From contig NW_001798988.1 in assembly GCF_000165425.1 (NCBI RefSeq), positions 199,204 through 263,203 on the forward strand: 64,000 nucleotides of DNA. The letters are read 5' to 3'. A program made the translations under genes and the position numbers. The DNA comes from Paramecium tetraurelia (lineage: Eukaryota > Ciliophora > Oligohymenophorea > Peniculida > Parameciidae). Below the pieces are notes generated by a model. It saw nothing but the letters and a program-made list of their open reading frames with translations. It was not told the DNA's origin and ran no database searches. This document shows, piece after piece, positions 12,673 to 24,521 of the stretch. Every line of letters starts with the position of its first letter. The stretch's first letter is position 1.

Positions 12673-14543
12673 ATGTCTGATCAGGCCATAACAATTAAAA
12701 TCAAGAGAATGTAGTTCATTTCCCTGCATTAATAGAAGTAGGAAAATTGAATTATTAATAATAATAATGAGTTTAATTATTTATAATAATGAGGAATATA
12801 TTTAGTTATTTTTATGGAACGCCAGTATTCTTTATTTTAATGCATAGGCTAATAAACCAGGGACTGAATTGAAGATGGACCAAACATACGAAACATTTAA
12901 TTTTGAATTTACCTCAAATGAGCATGTTCCAATTTATGAAAAATGGACGAAAGGAGAAGAACAAGAATATATAGGTGTGTATATAAAATAAATTAGACAT
13001 CAAATTGCAAGCAATAGAAAACATTTATTTAGATAACTATGACTAATAGCTAAAACAACCAGAAGAAATTAATCTAATAAATTATATAGTTTAAGAGAAT
13101 GATACTCTATTCGGACTGGAACTCAAATTTAATATTAAGTATTGAAGTCTTTTCATGTTAAGCTAAAACAGAATATTGTAGTTAAATGACATATCTCCAG
13201 AGTGTTTTGTACCTGGGATGAGAATTAAACTCCCCAATCCACAGGAATAAGAAATCTAGTAAGATTAAACAGAAAATGATCTTAATACTCTTAATCAGAA
13301 CCAATCCTCATATTTTGGGAGAAACTTGATGGATGAAATAATGTCTAAGGGATAAACAAAGAAATGTATGTAATTCACATATGAATCAAATTAGTTAATG
13401 TGTTTTATTTGACCCATTATGGATGCATAGAAGGAATATTAACAATAAATAATGATGTTATTCTCTTTGATCCTAGTTTCATCGATCAAAATAAAGAAAT
13501 TGTTAAAAGAAGTCAAAGTAATAAATATTATTAGATAAAAGAATAAAGCATACTTAATTTTTAAGCTTGTATGATGACAAAAGATGTGCGATCTGTAGAT
13601 TTAAATGAGTTGCCAATGAGGATTGCAAAAAGTTCGAATAAGTGTTTTAAGGATTATGTCATCCTCATTCATGTAAATTCTAATGTGACGACTAAAAAGT
13701 TGGTTGAGATTATTCCTATTTTGAGTTTCAGAGTATGTTTTGAACCCTATGATAGATATAAAATGATTAAAATCAAAAGGAACATATCCAATTGAGTGTT
13801 GATTTATATGAAACTCTAAAACAAGTAGTGAGAACCAAATCTTAAAAAATGTTAGAAGACTTATAATAATCAAAAGAACAAAATCTAACTATCATCCCCT
13901 TTTATGATATTCAAGACTCTTTATTAACTGAAAAACTATTGAAAAGGACAAATAATTTATGGGGAGCATAGGATTATTTGCCACAGATGATGTAATAATC
14001 ATAAATTTGTGATAATGATGAGTTAATATAAGTAAGCCTATTCTAATTATATTTCAGATTATAGCTCATGTTCCATCAATCTACAAAACTTCAAATTGGA
14101 AATTGATTTTCTCTAATGTTATTAATGGTTCATCTTTTCACACATTACTTCATAAATGTGAAAACAGTTCACCATTAATATTGGTAATCAAAGATGTGCA
14201 TGAATGCAAATTTGGAGCCTATTTAAATGAATCTCTAAAATTAACATTTGGGAAGTTCTTTGGCAATGGTGAAACATTTTTATGGACTTTAAAAGTATTT
14301 ATTCAATGTTGATGGTAGGAAAACGAATTTAAAGCATACAGATGGGCAGAAATAAACAACTATTTTATATTTTGTGAATCAGATGGATTTGCTATCGGAT
14401 GTGGAGATTAATTTGGTCTCTACATTAATCAATCCTTAACAGCAGGGAATACAAACAAATGCGAGACTTATAAAAATGAAATATTAACACTCACTAATGA
14501 TTTTAGTATTAAAATACTTGAAATATGGAGTTTAAGTGAATGA
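12673..14543 (+). CDS. LysM-TLDc domain protein (OXR1/NCOA7 type)
   Basis: 565 residues after removing seven introns of 22-29 bp. Order of parts: an N-terminal region; a LysM-like module (YIVQENDTLFGLELKFNI ... FVPGMRIKLP, about 13085-13240); a GRAM-like strand region (GILTINNDVILFDPSF, about 13430-13480); and a C-terminal TLDc domain (about 14060-14540). The TLDc domain carries TLLHKCENSSPLILVIKD, FGNGETFLWTLK and YFIFCESDGFAIGCGDQFGL. This arrangement matches the oxidation-resistance OXR1/NCOA7 family, which in animals protects against oxidative stress and binds the V-ATPase. The two 24-bp introns have in-frame TGA, as expected under nonsense-mediated surveillance. The first ATG (12673) needs a 25-bp intron; the ATG near 12767 is an alternative start. 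Confidence 0.85.
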
Positions 14544-14980
14544 TAAAAACCATCATAAATAACTTTATTTATAAATCAGCATAAGATATAATCGACTATC
14601 ATTCATTTTCAATGGTCTTAATTCTGGTTATCATCTATTTCTAGATATTTCAAAGATAATTTTATATTTCTATAATACATAAAAATATTGTTCTCTTATC
14701 TCTCAATTGATTTGGATTCTCAACCTGAAAATAGCATAAACTACCATTTTGATCATATGTCTGAATTGAGATTACCTAGCTTTTACCTGTCTAGTATAAA
14801 ATAGGTGAATCATACAATTATGAATATACAATTATATATTTTTAATTAGTTTTTTCAAATGATTTTAAATGATCAATATCTAGGAACAATGTATAATATT
14901 ACAGTTATTACGCATTATTACAGAAACAAAACTTGATCAAATTAGAACTGAGAAATCTAAAAAAAAATTTTTAAATAAAA
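14544..14980 (-). other. Spacer with a possible short minus-strand gene
   Basis: Between two plus-strand genes. On the minus strand, about 14810 down to 14610, an ATG, a 26-bp intron candidate and a short frame (TYDQNGSLCYFQVENPNQLR) look somewhat coding, and could give a 40-50 residue peptide. The exon after it is ambiguous. It may be a very small gene, a gene fragment or chance. Confidence 0.25.
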
Positions 14981-15301
14981 ATGATGGCTCAATCACCAAA
15001 GTTCAAAATTGAAAAAATGGCTCCATTAAGTAAACATCAAAAAGTCCTAATTGATGAAGAACCTATTGATGATATGGTTGAAGTTGATGAAACAAAAATC
15101 TCTTTCAATGAAAAATTAATTGTCTGTGATTATAAACCATGGCAATCTGTTATTTAAATAAGAAAAACAATCGAAAAATTAAAAGGATATTCAAATGTAC
15201 ATTGGATTAATCCTATCCTTGATGTCCGTCTCAAAAACCCATCTAGATCCATTTTAAAAAGCCCTTCAAAACTCTCATCCAATTTTGCTATACAAAAGTG
15301 A
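14981..15301 (+). CDS. Small unknown protein, 106 residues
   Basis: Uninterrupted frame from ATGATG at 14981 to TGA at 15299-15301, no intron. Begins MMAQSPKFKIEKMAPLSKHQ, has an acidic patch (DEEPIDDMVEVDE), a short central segment with two tryptophans (YKPWQSV and VHWINP) and a basic Ser-rich end (SRSILKSPSKLSS). No family recognised. The A-rich sequence just before the ATG and the clean single frame support it as a real gene. Confidence 0.65.
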
Positions 15302-16643
15302 TCCATATTTATCCTATATTACAACTATATTATTAATGAAAAAAAGAAAATAATTTAAAATGGAATGTTTTAGATTAGACTTACACTACTAAATCAATAA
15401 AGTTAAGAGATATATAGCACGGCTAAAAATTCTTAAACAACATTTCTAAACTCTATAATAAAGCCTATATAATTAATATACAAAAAGGTCTATTCTTAAA
15501 AGTAATGTTCATAATGATTATGATAATAATTAAATAAAATAAATGTTCATCTATTTTTTCGGTTAAATATATAAGATTAATGATCAGAGAAGTTGTACAT
15601 CAATTTAAATTAATTTTATACTTCTTATTCAGGTATGCGCATTTTCTATTTTTCCCTAATCAATGCTATATAAATCAATTAAATTAAGAGAAATTCAATT
15701 ATTCCTTATGATCGCCCTCATAAGTTATCTTATAAATCTAATTTTAGTAGCTTCCTAATTTTTAAGGCTTATTGATATTTATTAAGGCTATTATCCTTCT
15801 TAAGGGCTCTAGAATTTGATTTTACCATATTGTTTAAATATCTATTATAGTTTAAGCAATGCTAATTATTGCCTTAGATAATAATTCTCAAATAATACGT
15901 TCATATATTTTATAAAATGATAAATAAGGGTATTATATTTAACAATGAGATCAACTTAAATTAATACTTATAATTTTATAGGAGTAACAATCATCATTTT
16001 AATACCAAGATAATTTGCTGTAAAATTAATTTTGAATTATCAAAATTATAAAATTTAAAAATGCTTAATATATAATGTTGAGCATGCTATGGTTCAGGAT
16101 ATAAAATTCAAACTTTTTCATTGTTTATGAAATCAAAATGATTTAATATTTAGTCTGTAATTTTTTCTTCATTTATTACACTTAATTTTAAACTTTGATT
16201 CAAATTCTTGAATGATATTCTAATAATATGAGTCTAAATAGTAATTCTAAGTATAAAATCTAGAATCTGTAAAATATAAACTGCATTTGATGTGCTACTC
16301 CTATAATCGTAATAGTATTGGGACTTTTTATGCATATTAAATCAAAAAGTTAAAAATCAATCATTCGATTCATAAATGGAGAATCATAATGTCCTACAGA
16401 ATCTTTTTATTGAGGTAATATTATTATTTATCATAATGATGCGTTTAAATTTTAGAGAAATTAATTAATATAAACTTATCATTACAACTTATCAAGAATT
16501 CATCATTACTAATTGGCATTTGCATCACAGTTTTGGATTATAAAAGCTTTTGGAGTAGCAAATGTTAATTATAAATATCAATTTGATTGAAAGAAGCACA
16601 AATCAAGCACAGAGAAGCTTCAAAAAGCTCAAGTGTTTTATCA
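15302..16643. other. Long stretch without an assignable gene
   Basis: 1.3 kb, very AT-rich. Short open stretches occur on the plus strand (ATG at 15578, 42 codons; ATG near 15709, about 70 codons; a hydrophobic segment with TPIIVIVLGLFMHIKSK near 16290-16340). They sit in different frames with TGA between them and cannot be joined by good introns. It could hold a decayed membrane-protein gene or upstream exons of the transporter that follows. No RNA gene seen. Confidence 0.35.
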
Positions 16644-18007
16644 ATGTTGGCAATTCAAAGGCCAGACAAGACATAATCGAGCGTTCAAACAATAGTTGGA
16701 ATAGTGAATTCAATGGTTGGATCATTATGCTTAGTTTTACCCTTAGTATTTTTGAATTATGGAGTGATATCCTGTACAGTGATAATGATAATATTGGGAT
16801 TTGTTTAATACAATACTTGTTCTCTTTTAATACTTCATTTGAAAGATTAAGAAGTAGATACTGAACATATGATCAAGAGAATTTTAGGAAAGTAATGGAT
16901 GTAAGCCTTCAGATTTTGTTCTGGCACTCTCTTATTTATAGTCGGCATAATATACTTCTAATTGATCAATCTCACGTTATACCCAATTATAACATACATT
17001 CTAAGCTATAATGATATTGAGTTTGCCGATGCAAGTGAACATTTTGTATTTAATAAGTATACTTTTTATAATAATTAAGATTTTCAATTTAATGGTAAGC
17101 CTTGATAGTCTTTCTTCCACTATCAACATTACTGTTAATCAAGGATATTACAACAATAGTTAAAATAGCTCATTACGGAGTAATTGCTTTATTTGCATAT
17201 GGAATTTTTATTATTTATATTTTTATAGTAAATCTAGCAAGTGAGGATATTTCATAAAAATTTGAATAAATAACTTTATGGTCATGGGAATTCAGTTAGC
17301 CTGCCGGTTAATTTGCTTTAGCCTTTATGATTCACAATGCAATAGGACAATTAATTAAAAATAATGAGAAGAGGGATAACAATTCTAGAGATTTGGCTAT
17401 AGCTTATGGGATTTCAGGGATGATCTATGGGATAGTGGGAATATTTGGTTCTATTGGGATTTGGTAATGCATCAAAATTATTTAGGGTTTTGAAAATGTT
17501 TCTGATGCTTAAACAATTCTGAACTGTTTTAAGAAATCGGATGTGGAGATCATTATAATAGAGAGTCTATTTTTAGTGCATTTGGTTACAGCATTTCCAA
17601 TATTTAATAACATTAGCAAATATTAGATTTTGGAAGTACTTTATCATAAGAGGGAACCATCAAAAAAAGTGTATTGGGGATTCAGCGTTCTGTTTATGAT
17701 TCTGTGTTTAACAACTCAAATTTTGAACATTCCTGTTGGACTTGTGATTTCATTTGATGGAGCAGTTTGTGGGTTCTTGTTGGTATACATAGTTCCAATC
17801 AGCTTGCATCTGAAATGCTATTACACTTAGAATAAAGTCACCTTGATAGGGGATGACGATGATGAATGTAATACTCACGCAAATTGCGTGAATCATAAGG
17901 ATAAGAATTCAATTCCAATGTTCGCTAGAATTGCATTCTATGCTTTGATGATGGGAATCGGAATATACAATTTAATTGTATAATTTTATGATATATTTAA
18001 ATCCTGA
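16644..18007 (+). CDS. Amino-acid transporter, AAAP (SLC38/SLC36-like) family
   Basis: 446 residues after removing one 23-bp intron (GTATAC...TTAAG, about 17058-17080). The N-terminal membrane segment VGIVNSMVGSLCLVLPLVFL matches the family's first helix, where SM(V)G..LVLP corresponds to the unwound substrate site (family: N..IGSG.L.LPYAF). Further membrane segments follow, as does SWEFSQPAGQFALAFMIHNA, the conserved family region with a helix-breaking phenylalanine and a histidine. Near the C-terminus is a short loop with GDDDDECNTHANC before the last helices. Likely role: proton- or sodium-coupled import of neutral amino acids at plasma or food-vacuole membrane; substrate unknown. The ATG at 16644 is the first good start; upstream of it the frame hits TGA. 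Confidence 0.8.
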
Positions 18008-18033
18008 TATTAAAATAAATTAAAATATTTAAT

Positions 18034-19840
18034 ATGCTACAATTAATTAGGGTAGGAAAGAGACAGTTAGTGTGTGTTCCTTCGTTTAATTATAAATTAA
18101 GAAGGCCCGCCCCGAAGATGTCAGAATATGACAAGGAAAGGATTGAATATAAACATTTAATGAATTAGGTAGGAAATTAGTGATATCAAAGTATAGGTCA
18201 AGAATCGTCAAGGACTTTTGGGAAGAATAAACCAAAATTGAAAATCAATATATAGACGACTATTTGGCAAAAGAAAAAGCAAAATAAGAGAGACTTGATA
18301 TTTATAAAAGAAATTAGACTGTAATCTAAACATTTAATGCAACATAATAATTCAATAAGTTACAAGACATCAGAAGAGTCAGGAATGAAAGAGTCAAGAA
18401 ATATCTGGTTGAATAAGACATTAAAAAAATGAATAGGCAATAAATAATCAGAGTATTAAATGAAGAATCCAAAAATTGGATTTCAGATAAAAACTCATAT
18501 GAAAAGTTTGTAGGAAATCTATTAATTCCTGATACTGTTCTAGATGAAATATCATATTATCATGATCTGTAAGAGAAAGCAATTCTTTTCGAAACAGCTT
18601 AATATGAAGAAATTGATAAGTATTCACTACATTTAATTAATTAGATTGAATGATCCAAATATCTAGTTAGAATGGAAGAATAGACTGGGAATGCCAATAT
18701 ATCAAAGAATTGTGACTCTAATTAAATTTTTAAAACAAGATAATGTATTAGGAAATTTAAAATTTGAATGGGATACTTGTTAAGCAATTATTTTGACTGA
18801 CAAAAAGTTAAGCGAAAAAGAAATGGCTGAATAATTAGATAAAGTAAATGGCGCATTTTAAACTGTCATTGCATAGAAGATAGAAGAGCTTGAAAATAAC
18901 CCAGTGAAAAGACTAGAAGAAATGAATAAATAACTTATAAGATTATATAATCTCTTTGAATTATGGGATAAATACATCACCATTGTTAAAATGGATAACT
19001 CAACTGCTTAATAAATAATGTAAGCTGCCAAAGCCTAAATTAATTTATTTGAAACAGAAGGTGGAAAAGATTATATGATGACCTCAGACAATAGTCTAAT
19101 TGAGAAGTTCGATGGCAAGGAGACTAAAAGTACGGTAGAAAAAGATGATAAATATATCAGTGCAGACGAAACACATACAGACAGTGAAGATATCGATTTG
19201 GAAAATCTATAGAAAAAGAAAGAGACCAAAGATATTTATGGTGGTAGAACCACAAAAACATATGACTTTGATACTCAAAGAATTAAGGACAAAGACAAAG
19301 AGTTTTCTAAATTGGTTGAAGAATTATTTGCTAAGGCCGAAGCAAAGGCTAAGGAATCCAATCTTGAATTCGAGTCTAATTACAGAAAGAATCCTCATCA
19401 AAAAGTGTTCTATAATGACAATCTAAATGCTCCTAATGTTCCTGATGCTAGATCAGTTTTCGAAGGCGTAGATTTGGAACAACTGTTCCCCTCTGAAATT
19501 CTCAATGATGAGACCAAGACTCCTTATCTTGATTTCAAAAATGTTGAAGATATCGAAAATCATTATTATGAATTAGTAATATCATCTCATTTATACTTCC
19601 TAGAAAGCTATCTATAGTCTTAGAAAACAAGGCGAATAGAATGTCCTTCTTAACCCAGATGTCTAAAAATTCAACACCACAATCACTGCCTAAACCTACA
19701 AATAAATCCTCAATAATCTTGAGGTACCAGCTGAGTATTCAAAATTGAAATAAGATACTTAAAAATTGGTCGATGCAGTAGGAGAGATCAAAGTCACTGA
19801 TGCCGATTTCTTATTGAAGATCTGGAATTATTATAATTGA
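18034..19840 (+). CDS. Probable mitochondrial protein, mS26-like N-terminal half
   Basis: 576 residues after three introns (23, 25 and 28 bp, the first near 18168-18190). The N-terminus MLQLIRVGKRQLVCVPSFNYKLRRPAPKM is basic and lacks acidic residues, like a mitochondrial targeting peptide. Residues about 40-200 resemble mitoribosomal small-subunit protein mS26. There is a long charged helix, then RVRNERVKKYLVEQ and a motif EESKNWISDKNSYEKF, which parallels the mammalian EEAKNFITRENLEARI segment. The C-terminal two thirds have no recognised domain and would be a ciliate extension. It starts only 26 bp after the transporter's stop and is followed 97 bp later by another mitochondrial-looking gene. 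mS26 identity is an inference; other ribosome-associated coiled coils are possible. Confidence 0.55.
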
Positions 19841-19937
19841 TGATAAATAAGAATATGTATAAAATAAAGAAGCAATATTCTAACATATATCCTCAATCAA
19901 AATAAAATTCTGTTTAATAAATATTTTTAATTTATTT

Positions 19938-22900
19938 ATGATTAAAAACTATGTAAAGCGAGCCCTCATCTAGAGGTATTTACCCACAACAGGGTGCCGT
20001 TACGAGTTTTCAGAGGAGTAAGATACGGAAAAAAAGTAGACAAGGCTTAGATATACTTATGAAGAATAATAAGATATCAATAGATAAAAATAAAGTAATA
20101 CTGTCATTCCTATCAAGGCAACTTTTTATTAAGAAGGATTCTAATAAATTATTATAGGTATAAACCAAACAAAGCAGAAATGATAAAGAAAATTAATTAA
20201 TATTTCAATCCGAAAAAGTAAAAGGCTGAAGAAGCAATCCCAGAGACTTAGGAAGGGGAAGAAGGATAAGAAGGTCAGAAACCGATTGTTAAGTTTTCTC
20301 GTATTAGTAGGACTAGTAAATAAAAGATCTTTAGGGACTTTGTACATGAGAAGAAAATCTTCAAGTTCAAAAGGGATTACATTTTTTCAAACAAAATAAG
20401 ACCATACAAGCCAACTAAAGATGATATCATAGACTAAATGTAAAAAGAACTCCATGGTCAAAAATTCATCAACAATCCAAATTTATTTGATAAATTTAAA
20501 CAAAGATATAGAGATTATGAGAATAACAATTTGACAAACCTCATTATGAGATACGATAACTTTTAACCATCGCTTGTATATGAGTAATTGAGATCTCATT
20601 TTACTAGTGGACTTTATGGATTTCTAAAAGAAGAATAATTTTAGTAATTTTTTAATATATATAAAAATAGAACTCTGATCTTTCACAGACCATCCTTTTA
20701 GATTTATCTTAATAAATTACCTGAATAATTCTTCCTTCAATATTCGAAGTATATAAATACAGATAATATTACTTAAATTATCAAAGAGGTAGAGGGCAAG
20801 AACTATAAATTTTTACCTATTCTCAGATACTGTGAATTAAAGAATAAAGCATATTATTTTGAACTTCAAGAAAATTTTGATTAATTCCTTCAGAAAGTCC
20901 CTGATTAAGATCAATTACTGATACAATACTTCTTTTTTCATGAAAACAATTCTAAATTGCTTAATTATGAATCTTTTCTAAAGGGTATTTTGAATATCCA
21001 ATGGGGAGGTTAAGTAAATTAGGAACCCTTGAAGCAGCAACTTGTAACTTTGCTTAATGTCAAATTCAAGATTAATCTGAATAGAGAATTGCAGTTGTAT
21101 TTAGCTGATTTATTTTTTGGATGTGACTCATTCGATAAAGCCATTGTTGCTATAGCTTTATAATATTTATTGTTATAAAGATTGACACATGCTTTCCCAA
21201 TAAAAGACATTTTAGAGTGTTTTAAATAGACTTTAGGTGAGGAGAGATTTACATTTTACTTATAATAAGAATTACCTTAAATCCTATAAAACTTAAATAT
21301 CAAAACCTATTACTCGTCGTTCTAAAAAGGACTCATCGAATATCAATAACATAAATCAAGTATATTATTTAATAAAACTTTAGAAAAATCCTTGACAATC
21401 TAAAATTACACAAATCTTGATGGAATATTCTTAAAAGGCAAATACATTGAGGTTTCATAATTCTAAATTCTCTATAATCCAAGTTCAACTAATTTGATGT
21501 ACACTAATCAAACCATCGCCTACGATGTTAAAGAAAATGCAGTCAAGGAGGCCGTCTTAAATAACTCTACTTTGATATTAGAAAAAGAATTATCTAATCT
21601 CTTTAGCTATAAAGAATATAAATGGAATATAGTCGACATGGCACATAGATTAGTTTACAGGAAAAAGATCATGAATAGAAACTTTTTAAGATATAACCTA
21701 ACAAAACACTACCTTCAGAGAAAGAGAAAATTGAGAAAATATAGACTTAGATAGGATATATAAAAAGAATTATATGATCTTTAAACAAATTTAAGATAAC
21801 ATTAAAAAATACAACCACTTTTATAAACTATATCTCCAATTTAAACAGAAAAAGCACCTGCAGAAGAAGTTTAAGAAAAACCATAAGAGACATAAGAGAC
21901 CAAGGAGGCATAAGAGGCAACAAGTGAAGAATAGCCTTAAGAAAAGACTTTGGAAGAAGAAATCTTTTCTTTCGCAGAGGAGAGATAATAATATAATTAA
22001 TTAAGACTAGCAAGGGTTAAGACCTTCACTAAGATCTCAAAAATGTTGCACACTTTGATAATTTAGAATCGTCCTATGATTAAGGAATATAGATAAAAGT
22101 AATTTGTTTAAAAACCAAAATATCACTTTTGTACTTAAAAGTTTGAGGAAATTCCAAAAGATGAAGGAACAGGTTTCATGAACTATCTAAAATCTGTCGA
22201 ATCTATTGATTTAGAAGTTAAATAATAAGAGGAACTAAATTAAATTTAATAATAAAGAAGGTAACCATAGTCAAGAAAGCATGGAAAGATTCTTTTAGAG
22301 AGAGGAGAAGCATAATAACTTAAATCCATATTTTCAGAGGATAGTGAAAAGTAATACATAATATTAATAATTTATTAGTCTAATCAGAATTAGACAAGAG
22401 TAGAAGAAGTAATCTGATATGTTCCAGAAGTTAGAATAACCACAGAGATTTAGAAGAACCAAAGCTAGCGATACAAATGAGGTGGTTCATAAAATGCCTT
22501 TTGAAAATGCTGAAAAAGAGAAACAAAATATACCTTAATTACAAGAGCAATATGTAATTGATAATATATTGTACAACACAAATTTAAGTGCTAAAGCTCA
22601 TTTTTAGATTACTTAACTCTTTTAAGAAAATCAGACAAGATAATAATTAGTTGAAGATGTTTAAAACTTTTTAAGTGGAATCAAATAGAGTTAAGATGGA
22701 TATCATTTTTATTTGATTTCTGAACTTATTTCAGCATTGGAAACTAAAAGACCTTTAGAATCCAAAATAATCTTTACATAAATCATTTGCCAAGTCAAGA
22801 ATAAGATTGAAGTTAATGAAAAGATAAAGGTGAAATATACTACATAATATGGAGATATTGAGAAGAATTATGGTAAATACATTAATTAGACATGCACTTA

Positions 22901-24273
22901 ATTCTCACTTGGATCAAAAGGATACAACTATATATTAGATTTTATTTTGTAAGAAGGAAATTACAACAGATTGTTATATAAGAGAACATTAGCACATTAT
23001 TGTCTTAATGAGACTGTACTTTATGATTCAACATTTGAAAAGATTACTTAAATTACAAAGAATAATAAGATTCCTTAAACTTGTGCCGAGTTCTTTTATG
23101 CATTTTTATCAACTAAAATTACTATCAATTTTACTTAGATGAGAAAGATTGTTAATTTATTATATCAATTTAAACACTTTGAAGCAGAAGCAGAATAATT
23201 GATTATTGGATTCTATTTTGCTTATTAATGGCAATTAAAGTTTGAAGAATTATAGCCAATATTTTAGAGATTGATTAATTAGAATAAGAGAGATAGGTAT
23301 ATGTCTTTGTATGAATCTTTGAAAGATTAATTAATGGGAAGAAAGCTTAGATAAATTCCCACTTAAGACCCAGTTGAAGTCAATAAAATTATGACTGAAT
23401 ACAAATAATAATAGAAAGACTAGCTTAAGGAATTTGTAAGAAAGTTTTCCTAATTATTGTTGGATTCCAAATTGCCAGACGATGCTAGATTAGTAATCAA
23501 TGATGCCAAGAGATTCAGATATTAATATGAAATATTTGATTATAGACTTTGGCTTTTATCTCATGTAAACCATTTTGAAGATGCCTTAAAAATATGGGCT
23601 GATTATGGTGTCAAGTTTCCTAATGTTTATGATATCACCATGTTTAAAGCCTTTTTATCATTATTACAGCAATAAGAAACCGCACATGAATCAGATGATA
23701 CTAAGGCACTATTTTAGGATGTTATTAGAATTTATATCTTTGAGAAGAAAATCACTTTGGATCATGATTTAATATTTGATATTACACATACTTATAAGAG
23801 ATTGAAAGAATTTACAAGTTATTAGAATTTCATGAAGTTCTTACTAGAAATTAGATATAAATGTATACCTTCCCATAAGTACTTGTTTTACAAAATGATG
23901 AATTTCGCTGAAGTTGATAGTGTCAAAGAAACAATAAAAGGAATCATTGATATTCTATTTAAGGATGAACAAAGAAAGAAAGATGGCAAATAAAAATAAA
24001 ATAAAAAAGAAGAGGAAGTTAATTATGATCTTGGTAATAAGGGTCCAAATCCTTTACATATTTAAGATTTGACAAAAGAGGTAATTTTAACATAATTAAA
24101 TTTAGAATAAATTAAATAACAAGAAAAAGAGAGGAATTTTGGTTAGAGGTGGCAAGAGTAAGTTTACCCAAATTGAAACAGATGGTATAGCCGATAAAAA
24201 TAAAGAAGAAGACGGCAAGACTACTACAAAGGATGGTAAAACAACTAAAGATGCCAAAGCAACAAAAGAGTGA
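19938..24273 (+). CDS. Very large (1,419 residues) probable mitochondrial protein
   Basis: Continuous frame of 1,420 codons after introns of 23 bp (about 20096-20118), 28 bp (about 22351-22378) and 25 bp (about 24082-24106). The N-terminus MIKNYVKRALIQRYLPTTGC and the basic stretch NFLLRRILINYYRYKPNKAEM read like a mitochondrial presequence followed by a basic segment. The rest is mixed alpha/beta without a family I know. It has Gln/Glu-rich linkers (about 21840-21990) and a long helical region reminiscent of TPR/PPR-like solenoids (HVNHFEDALKIWADYG near 23560-23610), and ends with a Lys/Thr/Asp-rich low-complexity tail (GKTTTKDGKTTKDAK). Same strand and close to the mS26-like gene. A role in the divergent ciliate mitoribosome or respiratory apparatus is possible but unproven. 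Confidence 0.65.
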
Positions 24274-24521
24274 GCTATAATTTAGTGTATAAATATGGTA
24301 AAATAATATGAATAAACAAAAATTATTAAAACATGTAGATATTCAAAAAAATCTTAAGACTTTAAGAAAGTTGTTATTTCTCAACCATCCTTTAATGTTT
24401 TTCGCATCTTTCTTTTACGGCTTATCTATTTTTTCTGAATTAATTAAGAATGAAATTAACTATTCACTAATAATTAAAATAAGAAATTTGTATATTTTCC
24501 ATAAATATTATTAAAAATAAA

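Noticed and set aside
16300-16400. Minus-strand SPNTITIIG resembling a CDP-alcohol phosphotransferase start
   Set aside because: Only nine residues match, the catalytic D-x-x-D motif is not found afterwards, and TGA follows shortly.
24308-24514. Plus-strand 68-residue frame in the convergent spacer
   Set aside because: With TAA as glutamine it has no stop and runs on antisense into the cyclic-nucleotide-binding gene; it lacks independent support.
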